Source: Alnus glutinosa (taxonomy: Eukaryota > Streptophyta > Magnoliopsida > Fagales > Betulaceae). Taken from it: DNA of 64,000 nt. Under the pieces are notes generated by a model. The model saw only the letters and a program-made list of their open reading frames with translations. It had not been told where the DNA came from and made no database searches. The stretch covers positions 700,001-764,000 of the forward strand of contig NC_084888.1 in assembly GCF_958979055.1 (NCBI RefSeq). The letters are read 5' to 3'. Below, piece after piece: positions 12,701 to 24,900 of the stretch (positions are counted from its first letter, which is position 1; each line of letters starts with the position of its first letter). A program made the position numbers and the translations under genes.

Positions 12701-15629
12701 ATGCCAATAGCAGTAACACTACCCAGCTACCACCACTACCAGAAGCTAAACCACCGTATCTCCGCCTCACTCTTCGCCCTCTCCGGAGCCAAGAGAGCCA
12801 TGGTCACTGGCAGCAGCAGCAGCAGCAGCAGCAACGCAGGTGCGTACACGACCATCAAAGAGAGAGTGACATTCCAGAGAGAAATCAAGAAGAGCAAATT
12901 CATCGCCATCGCTGGCCCCATCTCCGATGAGCCATCCGCCCTCTCCTTCCTCTCCCAGGTTTTCATTCTATCTTCCCCTTTTCGCCTTTTCCTCTTGTAG
13001 TTAACAACCATGCCATATCAACCTTTCGTAAGATGATTCCACTTTAAGGTTATGTGTTTGTGCCTTTGATTTTTCAATTTCATGATTCACCCGGGCAGGA
13101 CTGAGGCTTTGGATTTTAAAATTTGGTTTCTTTGAATGATTGATTTTTTGAATAAAGCATAAATGATTTAATTTCTTTGTTCATGTTTAGGTCCGAGATC
13201 CCCGTGCTACTCACAACTGTTGGGCTTATAAGGTACATTGTTATAAATATACTTTCCTTTGTTAATGAGTCTAATTGGTTTAACTTCTCAAAAAAAAAAA
13301 AAAAAAAAAAAAAACCAATTTAGCTTGCCACCTTAAAGTAAAATCTAGGAGGAAGGCATGTTGACAGGGAAGTCTTTTATGCTTCACGAGTGTTCCCTCC
13401 CTGTGGTTTATGAGCTGTTTGTGTTCTTTCTAATGTAAACTGCCTGACTACTTGTGGGGATTTGATGAGGATTCAGCTCTCAACATTAGTTGTAGTTTTA
13501 ACAGCCTTAGAGTGACTACAAGAGCAGTTCAAAGTAAAAAAAAGTGAGGAATAAATGTGAGTTTGTATGGCCACATTTGATGGGTTTTGGATTTAACATT
13601 TTGGGGTAATTACCTTTTCTCTTCATCAACTACCGGTCATCGTCAACATGTCACCATAAACTGACACCTTGACCAAAATAGAGCATGAAACTACCATTTT
13701 CATACTGTTACCTCCCTTCCATTAGGAAATCTCGTTAAATCGGACGGAATATTCAATTTTGAGTTTTTTCACGAATTTGACTAACGGAAGGGGGTAATGG
13801 CATGAAAATGGTAGTTTCATGCTCTCTTTTGATCGAAGTGTCAGTTCATGGTGGCATGTTGACAATGACCGGTAGTTGATGGGGGGAAAATGTAATTACC
13901 CCTAACATTTTTCTGTTTAGACCCGCTTGCGTCTTGCCTCTTATTTTTCCGGATGCATGCCTTGACTGCCATGCAAAACAGGTTGGATTGCGTTAAAGGG
14001 ATAGATTATGAGAAGCATATAAGCAGGTCGTCTTTGTCACAGTTTCCTAAAATTTTGTCCAATGTAGTTGTTTCTTACATCTCAGGTTGGAGATCAGTAC
14101 CGGTCTAATGATGATGGTGAACCTTCGGGTACAGCTGGCAAGCCAATACATTCTGCTATTGTTTCTTCTGGAATAGATAGGGTTATGGTGGTTGTGATCA
14201 GGTACATATTTTCAGAACCTTCTTATGAGTCATAAATATCAATGATGTTATATGCTTTTACGTGCATTTAAATGATATGTTAAAAAAAAAAAAAATTGTT
14301 TTTTGTGCCCGACAGTTCATCTTGTTTTGTTGAGTTCATGTATGTGGATTCTCAGCTTTAAAGTATCTGTGTTATGTGGAACTTAGGTTGTTTAATGTGT
14401 TGTTGTACTTCTCATATAGTTTACTTCAATTAAATTTCAGGTATTTTGGAGGCATCAAACTTGGCACTGGAGGATTGGTCAGGGCTTATGGAGGAGTTGC
14501 ATCAGAATGCTTGAGAAATGCCCCAACTTGTCTTGTAAAATCTAAGGTATTGTGTTTCTTTCTGGGGTTGCTATGTGGCTTTACTTATGAACCTGCTGCT
14601 TGCTAATCCACTTAATTAAGGAGGTTCGTGAAGCTAATTACACATGTCATGGAAAATCTTTAGCTAATTTTTAGGTTCTTTATCACTAGACAAATAACTT
14701 TCTTAGGATATTTAATTGAATTTGATTTTTGATTGCAGGTTCCAATGGGCGTGGAAGTTCCATTTGATCTTCTGGGTGTTCTGTACCATCAGGTGATCTG
14801 AGATCATGTTTATTAGTTTTTTAAGCCTTGGCATGGTTTGATTTGTGTACATGAAAAAATTAATCTGCAAAAGAAAAGTTGCTCTTCATTTCCTTTTGGG
14901 ACATGCATCTTTAGTTGTTGCTATTGGCCCTGTCAATGAAATTGATATACCTTGAAGAACTGTTAGCAGCACATTTTGATAATATTTCTGTTTCTCAGAG
15001 TTCTTCTGTTTGCTCTCCTTTGTCCATCTCTTTTCTTATTTTACCATTAGCATTTGAATGAAGTTTTGCTAGATTACCTTCTCCAATACGGACAACCAAT
15101 ATGATCAAATTTTTCTTTCAAGTTTGTTTAACAAATAGGGAAATAATTGAGTTGGACTTCTTTCAAGACTATCAAGTTCTTTCTACTTTAAGTACTGACT
15201 GCAGTCTTTTCTGGTATTGAATTAATGGCAATGAAATTCTGCTGAATCTGGATAAGAGTACGTTTATGTCAGATAACCTGTTGATAGGGGCATATGTAAA
15301 ATGCATTGTTAAATTATATCTTTTTCTGTAAGTACTGGATGTCCTTTCTTATTGCCACCTCAAGATATTTTTGCTTTGTATGGCAATATATTGCATAAAT
15401 GGAGACCTTATATCTTTAACAAGTTAAACTTAATGTTTGTGTACTCATGTCTTGTGCTTGGTGTTTACAGTTACAATCTTTTCAAGTTGAAGACATCAAA
15501 CAGGATTACGATACTGGTAAAGATGGCATCAGCATGGTCACTTTCAAAGTTGATTTTGACCAGGCTGAGAAATTGGAGGAGGCTTTGAAAGCCAATTGTA
15601 GCCGAGAGTTAGAGTTTTATAAACGCTGA
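12701..15629 (+). CDS. IMPACT/YigZ (UPF0029) family protein (6 exons)
   Basis: Exons 12701-12958, 13191-13232, 14086-14201, 14441-14546, 14739-14792, 15471-15629 give 735 nt and 244 residues, and every junction is GT-AG. After an N-terminal extension that may be an organelle transit peptide (residues 1 to about 45, with a serine run), the IMPACT N-terminal fold follows: [16 protein letters not shown], then [13 protein letters not shown] (about 109-121) and [17 protein letters not shown] (140-156), the two signature motifs. The C-terminal part (about 180-244) matches the small second YigZ domain. Eukaryotic IMPACT/YIH1 bind GCN1 and restrain GCN2, but they carry an RWD domain that is absent here, so this protein is nearer the bacterial YigZ form and its role is open. 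The ATG at 12701 was taken as start; an ATG at about 12799 in a better context is an alternative that would drop the extension. Confidence 0.92.
13603..13902. mobile_element. MULE-type MITE in intron 2 of the IMPACT-family gene
   Basis: A 300-bp foldback element that begins GGGGTAATTAC and ends with the inverted GTAATTACCCC. It is flanked by an exact 9-bp target duplication, TAACATTTT (13594-13602 and 13903-13911), the length made by Mutator-like transposases. The arms pair over most of the element. It has no coding capacity. A related copy is at 35477-35905. Confidence 0.93.
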
Positions 15630-17262
15630 GACAGATTTAGTCATATCTTATACATGGTTGACATCGTGAACAAAATGGACCTAATGAGATGGCAGCACTT
15701 TCAGGGCCTGGTGGTACGTACACTTCCTTTTTCCTGCTTTGCCCAGTGATGTTCAACACGTTGCCGGACAGATAAACCCATCATTGGTTTACGTCTTGTT
15801 TCAGGAAATTTATAAAAGCATTAATTAGAGGTAGCTGTAAGATAAGTATTGAATTATGCCTGAAATGTGCTTATGATCTGATATGTTAGGAATTGTATAT
15901 ACGATCTTCATTTAGTAAAGATATCATTATACCCCATTTCTTATGAATTTGTTGTAAATTTGTTTACTTGTGCGTAGCTGTTCCTTTATGCTGTTCAACA
16001 CATTGGCATCTTCCTGTACTAAAATTAACAGGTTATTATTATTTTTCCTCCCCACAAAGATGGAGGTCTGCGGTATGACATGTGATGGGCGTGGGATTTA
16101 TGCAGTAAGATTAACAAAGAAGAAAAAGAAGTTAAGAAACTCTATCAAAATTGTGAACCATGGCGTTGCGTTTTCTTTGCTTGTTTAATCAAAATGTATA
16201 GTCATTTTGTCTAAAACTTTGAGTTATTGATCCGTATAAATTACTAGTCTAATTTTTTGTATATAAGAATTTTTTTGTTAGTTCTTAAGAATAGAGTGAC
16301 TACATTTGCTGAAATGAAAATTACAAAAGTAATTATGGAAGCGGAGAAAATTTACTTTTGAGTAGATATATGATTTCTAGTACTTTTGGCCTTTATCATT
16401 ATCAACGTGAGTCTCGCCATATTCTTGAAATGTTTGGTTTCGATTCTTTACCTGCTAAATTTTTAATTTGAAATAATAAACGATTACCATAATAGAAAGT
16501 CCAAGCATAAAGAACAAAGTGTAGCATGTTGGCTCATTTGCACTGCAGTAAGGATCGAGGCATTGTACTATGTATTGTTGAATCTATAGCTGGTTTAGTA
16601 GCTTGTATTTCACGGTGTTTCTCCGCCTCTCTACTCCCCCCACCCCATCATCTCTTTTGTGGTTGTCCTGGCTAGTTTCTATCATCACTAAAACATATTT
16701 ATGTTTTCGGTGTTCTTGTTTTTGACATTTTGTTTTGTTCTTTGCCTTTTTTTTTTTTTTGGTGTTTAATTTTATATGTTACGGCATTTATATTTTTGAG
16801 TTGGGTAATAAAATAAATCCTATAATTTCAAGATTAGGCCAAAACTAATGATATTAGTGAATATTTTCAGGACTAGAATGACAAGGACAGAACAAGAACA
16901 TTTCACCAGACTTAAAGAGTTTGTTAAATAAAAGATATGCTTACAAGAAAAAGGAAAGATATGTATGCATGAAAATGGCTTTTTTTTGTATTGTTATTTA
17001 TTTATTTTTGCAGGGAGCTCGACTTACAAGAAAATTACATTTCACAATCTATAGCAAGTATAGAGTTCATAAATAAGCATCTAGGGACTTTAGACTTCGT
17101 TATGTCCAAGAGTCATTTTATTTATTGTGGAAATAAAGGCAGAACGACGACAACTAAATGGATCCTTCTTTAGCTTGATGGCGGTGGGAGGAGGTGAAAT
17201 ACAAGCTACTAAACCAGCTCTAGATTCAACAATACATAGTATATATAATGCCTCGATGACAC
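15630..17262. other. Spacer between the IMPACT-family gene and the proline-rich array; 3' flank of gene A1
   Basis: 15630 to about 16200 is 3' untranslated region and nondescript AT-rich sequence. From about 16770 the sequence matches the 3' flanks of the other A, B and D genes (for example 40635-41134), so the duplicated block of the array starts here. No gene seen. Confidence 0.65.
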
Positions 17263-17898
17263 TTAAGGCAACAATGGCAATGTACGAGTAGAAGGATGGA
17301 GTTCATTTCTTCGATGTAACGGCAAAGGTACCCAATGTGACTTTGTTAGAGTAGGTTGAGTCGACACTTCTGGCAATGGATGAATTGGTGGGGCTGTCGA
17401 TTTGGGGTGCAGAGCGCGCAACATGGGCCAATCATTTGGGATCACAGCGAGAGCTAAATCTGCGGTTGGAAGTACCGTTGATGTATCCAATTTTGATGGT
17501 GGTGAGGGTAGGTGAGGAATGGTTGGCAATTTTGATGGCATGATAGGGATTGAAGGGATTGTTGTTGGGATAGTAGGAAGTTGAGTGGCTGCCAGTGGAG
17601 GTAGTAGTTTCACTTTTGGATCTGTAGGCATGTTTGGAAATGAGGAGTTTGTTAGAATACGTTGAGTGGATACTTTTGGCAATTGATGAAACAGTGAGAA
17701 TGTCGTTTTGGGCTGTATTAGGAATGGATGCAGAGAGTGTGACACAGGCAGATCGGATGGAATCATAAGCGATGCCAAATCTGCGGTTGAAACTTTTGGT
17801 GTGTCCAAAAGGTAGCGAGTTGCTAGGCTCACATCGGTGGTTGAGAGTGACAATGCTAAGATCAAAGTCATGACGAAGATATGCTCATAGGAAGCCAT
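17263..17898 (-). CDS. A1: secreted proline-rich PELPK-like protein, type A
   Basis: Intronless, 211 residues. An N-terminal signal peptide (hydrophobic core about 6-20, likely cut near residue 26) is followed by the family mark RYLLDTP, then a P/L/T/S-rich mature region with LPTIPTTIPSIPIMPSKLP in the middle and a derived C-terminal part that repeats the opening motifs (ADLA..IP.D.P, LHP, HPLPEVSTQP). It would be exported to the cell wall. Compared with types C to E the regular PxLP repeats are eroded, so wall cross-linking by that motif is less certain. A TATA box (CTATAAAAACCC, minus strand, about 17976-17986) lies about 80 bases upstream. About 96% identical at protein level to A3. No enzyme domain is visible. 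Confidence 0.8.
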   Translation of the reverse strand: MASYEHIFVMTLILALSLSTTDVSLATRYLLDTPKVSTADLASLMIPSDLPVSHSLHPFLIQPKTTFSLFHQLPKVSTQRILTNSSFPNMPTDPKVKLLPPLAATQLPTIPTTIPSIPIMPSKLPTIPHLPSPPSKLDTSTVLPTADLALAVIPNDWPMLRALHPKSTAPPIHPLPEVSTQPTLTKSHWVPLPLHRRNELHPSTRTLPLLP

Positions 17899-18786
17899 GT
17901 TGATAAGGGGCAGAAAGTTGAAAGAACTTGTAGCGTGTGTATGTGTGTTGTTGAAGAAGAAGAAGTATTCGTTGGGTTTTTATAGAGAATAATATATTGA
18001 AGAATCCAAGGATTTGGAAATTTGATGAGTTGTGTTTGCGAGGAGTTTTGAGAAGCATTGGTTGCATGCTTGACATCGCTCCATTGATTGGTTGCAATTT
18101 CAAACATAAACTAACTTTAACCAATGCCTTCAGCACGCTTAATTATCAAGCCAATGGGCTATTCAACAATGCCGTGGACCAACAAATTAAGTTATTTGTG
18201 GAAACAATCGATTTGGCGCTTCACTCATACGGCTCTTCTCTCCATTTGCCCACTACTCACTAGAATGGCCTTTCAAGCATACTAATGTGTGATTAACCCA
18301 AAACAACAACTATATATGCAAAACGGAAATATTAAATTTAGTTTCTACTTTTCATGTGATTTTAATCTAGTCTTTGATTTTCATTAATATAGTAAAGAGA
18401 ATAAATTAATGTTAGCTAAATCCGGTAATCTTTAGGTTCTTTACCAAATGGATTCTTTCTATGTTCTTTTTTTTTTTTTTCCTAATTAAATATGATTCTT
18501 TCTATGTTCTTTAAACACTCGTATTGCACTCTAATTGATCTATGCACCTAAAACACGAGTGAAAAATAATGACTGTCCAAAGAGAAGAAAAGTATTTAAG
18601 AATTTAGGAACAATTTGTTAACAATTGTTCTTTACAATGTATTATTATTATTAACGTATCTGTATCTTAATTTTGGATTAGGATCCCTTGAAATTTGTTG
18701 TTCAAATTGTAAGCAATTCATGCAGTCTTGGAACAGATGGGCCGTGCACTTGCCCTCTCTAATTTGAGGTAAGACCCTTATGCTAA
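17899..18786. promoter_or_regulatory. A1 promoter and upstream spacer
   Basis: The first 290 bases (to about 18185) are the A/B-type promoter block also found at A3, psiA4, B1 and B2: TATA box, then a conserved stretch with CATTGATTGGTTGCAATTTC-like CCAAT motifs. The rest is AT-rich without visible function up to the LINE. Confidence 0.7.
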
Positions 18787-18801
18787 AGGAATAGAATTAT
18801 T

Positions 18802-21360
18802 TTTTTGATAAGTAAGTAGAGAATTTTATAAAAAGCGTAAAGGCGCCCCTAAGCATACATGAAGTATACAAAAGGACACCAAAAAAGGAAAGAGAGGGGA
18901 AGGGGAAAACACCCGAAAAACCCAAATAGAAGAAAACCCGAAAAACCCCTACAAAACCAGCCCACAAAACCCCGAGACCAATACATCACATTAGGCCGCT
19001 TAGCCTTGCCTCTACTAGAACCTAAACCTCTAGCATCATAATTGATCGAGCACTTTAAGTTCTTCACTTCACGACTCCCTTTAAACTTAGAAGAGGAAAC
19101 TGAAGCTTCAAGACGATGCTCCGCATCAATACGAGTCATGAAATCTAAAAAGCTCTTCACATTCCCCTCGTGGGAAACCCCTAAAGTATTAACACAGCAG
19201 CTAAGATCAATCGCTGCCCCAGGAGGATCACCAATCGCCTCAAAACCACTTCCCCGCGAAGAATTGCCCACCTCTGAGAAAGACAATAAAGGCGGGCACC
19301 CAAAAACAGACTGGACCAAAGAGAGTGGAACCACTCCCACATCTAACGGAGGAAGAGCCGCGCCGCTTGGGAGAAGGAAGCCACGCCGAAGGATAGGCTG
19401 ATAGCCCTTATCTTGAGCAGCCGTAGACTTTGCAGGAGCTGACAAGGGCTTGGAGACAACCCCACAAGCAGGCCTGGAAAGCACCTTGGGAGCACTGAAA
19501 GTCTCAAAAGCCTCTGCAAGCAGATGCTTATCCAATTTGCCAACCTTGTTCTTCCGAGAGTAAAAGAGCACTGACTTCAATTCTGACGGGTAAATAGGCG
19601 CACCAGACTCCGACATCACAGGGAGGGAGTAACGCAGCTTTTCACCAAGAGCATCCGCGCCTGAAGAACAGACGCCAAGAGCTGGATCAAACCTAAAGAG
19701 AGCCGGAGAAGGAGCCATCTCAGATGAAGGCAACAAAGGAGGATCCCCACCCAGAGCTGACCTCACCAAAGCAGAGACACCAACGCCCTCGGAAACAAAA
19801 GTAACGGCTGACGACGACACGTTAGAAACTTCAAATCTGGACGGAGTAGTGGACTTTTCCCCGAGAATCTTCGTGGAAACTGGAGAAAAGGGAGAAGAAC
19901 GCTCTTTTAACTTCGGAAGAGAGGCTGAAGAAAAATCCACAACTTCCGGCTCCGGGGCACCCAAGCCCGAAGGAACAGAACCCATACCCGCGTAAGAACC
20001 ATGAACCGAAACTAACCCGCATTTTTTAGCCTTCTTAAAGTAATCCACTCTTGTAAGATCGGACTTCCTGGTCTTATTAGAAAAAGACCTACAACCCACC
20101 TTTCTTGTCCTAGCCCTAAAATGCATTCTGCCCAACCCAAGACAACACTTAGACCTGCCCATGCTCCGCTTCAGCCCATCAGAAGAAACCCAGCCCAAAT
20201 GAGACCTGTGCGCACAAGCCCAACGAAGCCACTTTTCAAAAATATCAAGAAACTTCCTCAATATCCCCAACTCCTGCACAACAACGTCACCTGCAGCCTC
20301 AGCAGCATCGACTGCATCCCGCTTCTTGGAACACGCAAGAAGGTCCTTACCCAGAGGACTGGGAGAGGAACACTCCAGAGTGTAGCAGTCGACCGCAGGG
20401 CCTTTACCCAGAGGATCGAAGGAGGACCTTTCCAAATCGTAACAATCCACCGCCTGCCAGAAGGGCTCCCGCTCCCGATCCAACGAAAAGATCTTCTCCG
20501 CCTCGTACCAGACCACCGCCGACTTCTGAACCAAAGACTCGCCAACAACCGGCAAGCCCACCACCTCTGCGAACGACAAAACACCCGCGGCCTTGCCCAC
20601 ACTCTTCCCCACCGGGACGCCACTAAACGAAGACGACACCACCGAGGTACCAAAGAAAGCCAACACTTTGCTCAACTCCCCAGAAACTCGCCCCCAACCC
20701 CGCCCGTCACGGCCTTCAGGAAATACAATCATCCCTCTCCGACCCCCCACATCGTACACCGCCACCTCCAAGAACCGGCCGGAGCTATTCCCACCTCTCC
20801 GAACGATGGTCACCTTCGAGCCCTCTCTGAAAGATTTAACAAAATCGAAGCCCGGATTTTGCAACACCTCTTCCACCATCGACAGTAACCAAGCAACGCA
20901 TCCCGAGCCTAGCCGAATCCACCCTGAGAATCCTTTCCTCTTCTCTGCCACCCTCAACTGAAAAGACCCTTCCGCCACCGAGAAGATGAAGGACTTAGCC
21001 TCCACAAAGAACCGGTTCTCCATGCCCTACCTCACACGACAACCCCCGAGGGGGTTCACAACAGCCCACTGCCACGCCTCACATGGCGGAAGTCCAGAGA
21101 AACGCAAGCTTCCTAGAAAAAGATCTCTTATGGATGTAGAACCTCTCTTTAAGTCCAAGCTGTGAGGTTGCGTTGCCAAAACTCGCAAGAGACTTTACCC
21201 ACAAACACTTGACGCTCAAGAGACAATTCCCGCACAGCAACCGGAAGTCTGATAGGCGAAACAGGGCAGACCCCTAATGTAACGCGCTCTCACACGCCGT
21301 GCCAAGGGTAGAGATGGAGAGAATGAAAAAAAATAATTATTTTGGGTATAATTTCTTTTT
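18802..21360 (-). mobile_element. LINE insertion with ORF1 and 3' end but no reverse transcriptase
   Basis: The element lies on the minus strand between two exact 15-bp target duplications, AGGAATAGAATTATT (18787-18801 and 21361-21375). Its 3' end at low coordinates has a short A run after a tail containing GGGCGCCTTTACGC and TTACTTATCA, typical of plant L1-type LINEs. About 330 bases of leader precede the ORF1-like frame. No endonuclease or reverse transcriptase frame is present, so the copy is internally deleted or a non-autonomous derivative mobilised in trans. The GC-rich body (55-60% in parts) contrasts with the AT-rich surroundings. The matching target duplications show that it inserted as this short form or was reduced afterwards. 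Confidence 0.92.
18849..21023 (-). CDS. LINE ORF1-like protein (724 codons, part of the LINE)
   Basis: A single open frame starting MENRFFVEAKSFIF. The first 150 residues (SKVTIVRRGGNSSGRFLEVA, RGMIVFPEGRDGRGW) match what I recall of plant LINE ORF1 proteins; the middle is serine-rich and basic (RSKCCLGLGRMHFRARTRKV) and could bind RNA. Toward the end, FLDFMTRIDAEHRLE and the basic RGKAKR are features that normally precede the endonuclease ORF. The last 45 residues, very hydrophobic and aromatic, are probably read-through into the 3' untranslated region. No zinc knuckle was recognised. An open frame this long suggests recent insertion. Confidence 0.7.
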   Translation of the reverse strand: MENRFFVEAKSFIFSVAEGSFQLRVAEKRKGFSGWIRLGSGCVAWLLSMVEEVLQNPGFDFVKSFREGSKVTIVRRGGNSSGRFLEVAVYDVGGRRGMIVFPEGRDGRGWGRVSGELSKVLAFFGTSVVSSSFSGVPVGKSVGKAAGVLSFAEVVGLPVVGESLVQKSAVVWYEAEKIFSLDREREPFWQAVDCYDLERSSFDPLGKGPAVDCYTLECSSPSPLGKDLLACSKKRDAVDAAEAAGDVVVQELGILRKFLDIFEKWLRWACAHRSHLGWVSSDGLKRSMGRSKCCLGLGRMHFRARTRKVGCRSFSNKTRKSDLTRVDYFKKAKKCGLVSVHGSYAGMGSVPSGLGAPEPEVVDFSSASLPKLKERSSPFSPVSTKILGEKSTTPSRFEVSNVSSSAVTFVSEGVGVSALVRSALGGDPPLLPSSEMAPSPALFRFDPALGVCSSGADALGEKLRYSLPVMSESGAPIYPSELKSVLFYSRKNKVGKLDKHLLAEAFETFSAPKVLSRPACGVVSKPLSAPAKSTAAQDKGYQPILRRGFLLPSGAALPPLDVGVVPLSLVQSVFGCPPLLSFSEVGNSSRGSGFEAIGDPPGAAIDLSCCVNTLGVSHEGNVKSFLDFMTRIDAEHRLEASVSSSKFKGSREVKNLKCSINYDARGLGSSRGKAKRPNVMYWSRGFVGWFCRGFSGFLLFGFFGCFPLPLSFLFWCPFVYFMYA

Positions 21361-21633
21361 AGGAATAGAATTATTGAGAATGAATCTATCAAGAATATAG
21401 TTGTTGGGGCCAAGAGATGTAATTTTTGCTGCCAGTACTCGTCCTAATTAAGCTTCTACAGTGTAACTTGTATTTTCCCAGATTTTCATCCTTGATTCGA
21501 GTGGTAAATGATAATTTACTTTTTCACTATTTGAAATGAGACCTTAGAGTATGTTTTGAAAAGTTCTTTTTATTTTTAGTTTGAAAAAAAAAGTTCTGAT
21601 AGAACATAAAGGTGAAAACTATTTTTAGAAGTA

Positions 21634-21993
21634 TGTCACGTGCCTAATATTGCTCATCCCCATCTAATAGCCAGAGTGTGGAAGAAGAGTGACGTGGTAG
21701 GACAGGTGGTAGACTGTTCTAGAAGGATTCTATAATTTGTTAGCATAAATGTTGTTTTACCTTTATACCTTGGTTGGGCATCTTTTTGTTAGCCGTTATT
21801 GAGAAAGATTCTTACTATAGTCTATATAAGGAGTAAGAGGTAGGAGAAGAAGGCAGAGAATGAATACTGTAGACCGATCATTGGAGAGCTAGGGCCTCTC
21901 GAAGAGCTCTTTATGTTTCCTTTTGCATTCTAATTCCAGTATTTCCATTATTATCTTCCTCAATTTCCATCTCCTACCATTATTAACCTTACA
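21634..21993 (+). repeat. 5' LTR of the gypsy element
   Basis: 360 bp, TG...CA termini, TATA-like CTATATAAGG near 21821, CT-rich end before the primer site. Its last 190 or so bases recur at the right end of the element. Confidence 0.9.
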
Positions 21994-24900
21994 TTTGGTA
22001 TCAGAGCCGTTCCTTCCTCACCACGCCCATCCCTGCCTCTATTTTGTTCACCAATTTTTTTTTTTTCTTTCTCCATGGCAGAAGGCACTCGTTTGTTCCA
22101 ACTCTCTGAGTCCCTCAAAGAATGCCAGGACGCAATACTCCAACAACAGACCTCCACTACCGCATTCCAGAACCAACAACACACCCATAACACGTCCTTC
22201 CAGCAACAACTTACGGAGATGACAGAGATGCTTCGTACCTTAGTAAACCCGCAAGCTGGGCCTCCCCCGGAGCGTCCAACAGTGGCCAAACCAGGCGTTG
22301 TTCCCCTTTTGGGTCGTGAGGATCGTTGGTATAACGGCCGTGATGGTCGTCAAGATGCACGGGATGAACGTGATGACCAAGCTTGGCTTCATTCGGGGGA
22401 TCGTCGTGACCAGATGGACGACGACTTCCACCACGGGGATCGTTTGTTCCAAACTCGGCCTTTGCGCCTCGAGTTCCCTCGCTTTGATGGCGACAACCCG
22501 GCTGGGTGGACCTACAAAGTCAACCAGTTCTTCAACTATTATCAAACCCCGCTCCATCATCGGATTCGCATGGCCTCGTTCCACATGGAAGGCGAGGCGC
22601 TTATCTGGTAATAGGACTCTGATGAATCAGGATAGTTTCCCACCTGGGATGCTTTCGTGCAGGCTCTGTTAATCCGTTTCGGTCCTGCTTACGATGATCC
22701 CATGGAGGAATTAATGCAGCTACGTCAACCTTTCTCTGTGGCGGACTACACTGCCCAATTTGAGGCCCTCTCCAACAGATTACGGGGTGTGTCCGAGCGG
22801 AATCGCTTGAGCTGTTTTCTCAGTGGCCTCAAGGACGATATTCGCTTACCGGTCCGTATGTTGAATCCCGCAAGTCCTGTTGCTGCCTTTGGTCTGGCCA
22901 AGCTCCAAGAGGAGTATATTCAGAGTTTTAAACGGCCCTCTCGTGTTGCTTCAAGTTCTTTTGGACGACAACAGAGTTGGCATCATTTTGGTACTGCGTC
23001 GTCTCCATTACTGGGATCGTCCAACACACAGTTGGCACTCCCAGCTACCCCACAAGCGGCTCTTTCGATCCAGTGCATTTCCTCCGCCTAAATGAAGGAG
23101 TGCCGCGATCGCGGTCTTTGTTACTATTGTGACAATCGGTGGCAGCCAGGCCACAAGTGCAAGTCTCCCCGCTTATACCTCCTTTTTCGGTCTAGAACTT
23201 CCATCTGAAGTTCCTTCTGATGATGTTTATTACGACTCCAATGAGGTGGCGGAACCTGTTCCCGAATTTGATGTGGCCGAATGCAAAGAACCCGAGATCT
23301 CTTTGAATGCCATATCTGGCTCTTTGGGTATCAAATCCATGCGGTTGCTGGGCTCTATTCTGCAGCATCGCGTCAGCATCTTGGTGGATTCAGGTAGTAC
23401 ACACAACTTTCTGGATCCATCTTTGTTGAGCAAAATCCACCTTACTATCCAGCCCACTCCCTGGCTCCATGTGAAGATTGCTGATGGGTCTTCTATTCAG
23501 AGTTGTGGCCAGGTTCTCTCTGTTTCTCTTAAGGTCCAAGGCCATCTCATTACCATGGATTTCTTTTTGATTTCCTTGGGCGGGTGTGATGTCGTTCTTG
23601 GTGTTGAATGGTTGCGTTCGTTGGGCCCTATTCTGTGGGATTTCACTCACATGACAATGCAATTTACCTTAAAAGGCTGCTCTACAACACTCTTAGGTGT
23701 GACACCTGCTGCCTTATCCTTGGATGAAGGGTCCCATTTTCTCAAAACTTTTCCATCCAACACTACAGGGCTTATGTTGAAATTGCTATATGCTACTGAT
23801 ACTGCTTCCGCCCACTCTACCCCAACACCCATCCAAACACTCCTTCAATCTTTTGAATCCATTTTTGCCACCCCTACTGCCTTGCCTCCACCCCGTACCC
23901 ATGACCATAAAATCTCTCTCAAATCTCCCCAGCCTATAAATGTCCGTTCTTACCGTTACCCCTATTTCCAAAAAACTGAAATCGAAAAAATCATTCGGGA
24001 ACTCCTTGTTACTGGGGTTATACGACCTAGCCAAAGTCCATTCTCCGCTCCAGTTTTACTGGTTTGGAAGGCCGATGACAGTTGGCGTTTATGCGTCGAT
24101 TACAGAGCGCTCAACAAAGAGACAATTAAGGATAAGTTTCCCATTCTGGTCATCGACGAGCTTCTGGATGAACTTCATAGCGCTACCATATTCTCCAAAC
24201 TCGATCTTCGTTCCAGATACCACCAAATCCGGATGCTACCAGAGGACATTCCAAAGACGGCTTTCCGCACACATGAAGGCCACTATGAGTTCCTTGTCAT
24301 GCCGTTCGGGTTGACCAATGCCCCGTCAACATTTCAGGCCCTCATGAATGACATTTTCGCCCATTTTTGTGTCAATTTGTCATCGTCTTTTTTGACGACA
24401 TTCTGGTTTACAGCCGCACCATTGAGGATCATTTGCAGCATTTACATTCTATTTTAAAGATTTTGGTCCAGCATAATCTCTTTGCGAAGAGGTCTAAGTG
24501 TACCTTCGGTGTCTCCGAGATTGAGTACCTCGGCCATCTCATTTCCCGAAAGGGCGTACGTGCGGATCCCTCCAAGCTCGAGGCCATGGTTACATGGCCA
24601 ATACCTCAGTCTATCCGGGCCCTAAGAGGTTTTCTAGGCCTCACCGGTTATTATCGGAAGTTCATTCGCCACTACGGTTCCTTGGCGGCACCTCTCACGA
24701 CATTATTGAAGAAGAATGCCTTTGATTGGTCTCCTGTTGCCACCTCTGCTTTTGAGAAGCTCAAAGCAGCTATGTTGACACCCTCGGTTCTTCGGCTTCC
24801 TGATTTCACCCTGCCTTTTGTGGTCGAATGCGATGCTTGTGGCACTGGCTTAGGCGTGGTCCTCATGCAGGATGGGCACCCACTGGCTTTCCTTAGCAAA

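Noticed and set aside
18859-20961. Long plus-strand frames over the LINE
   Set aside because: Antisense shadows of the GC-rich ORF1-like region, with P/R/T-rich composition and no family similarity.
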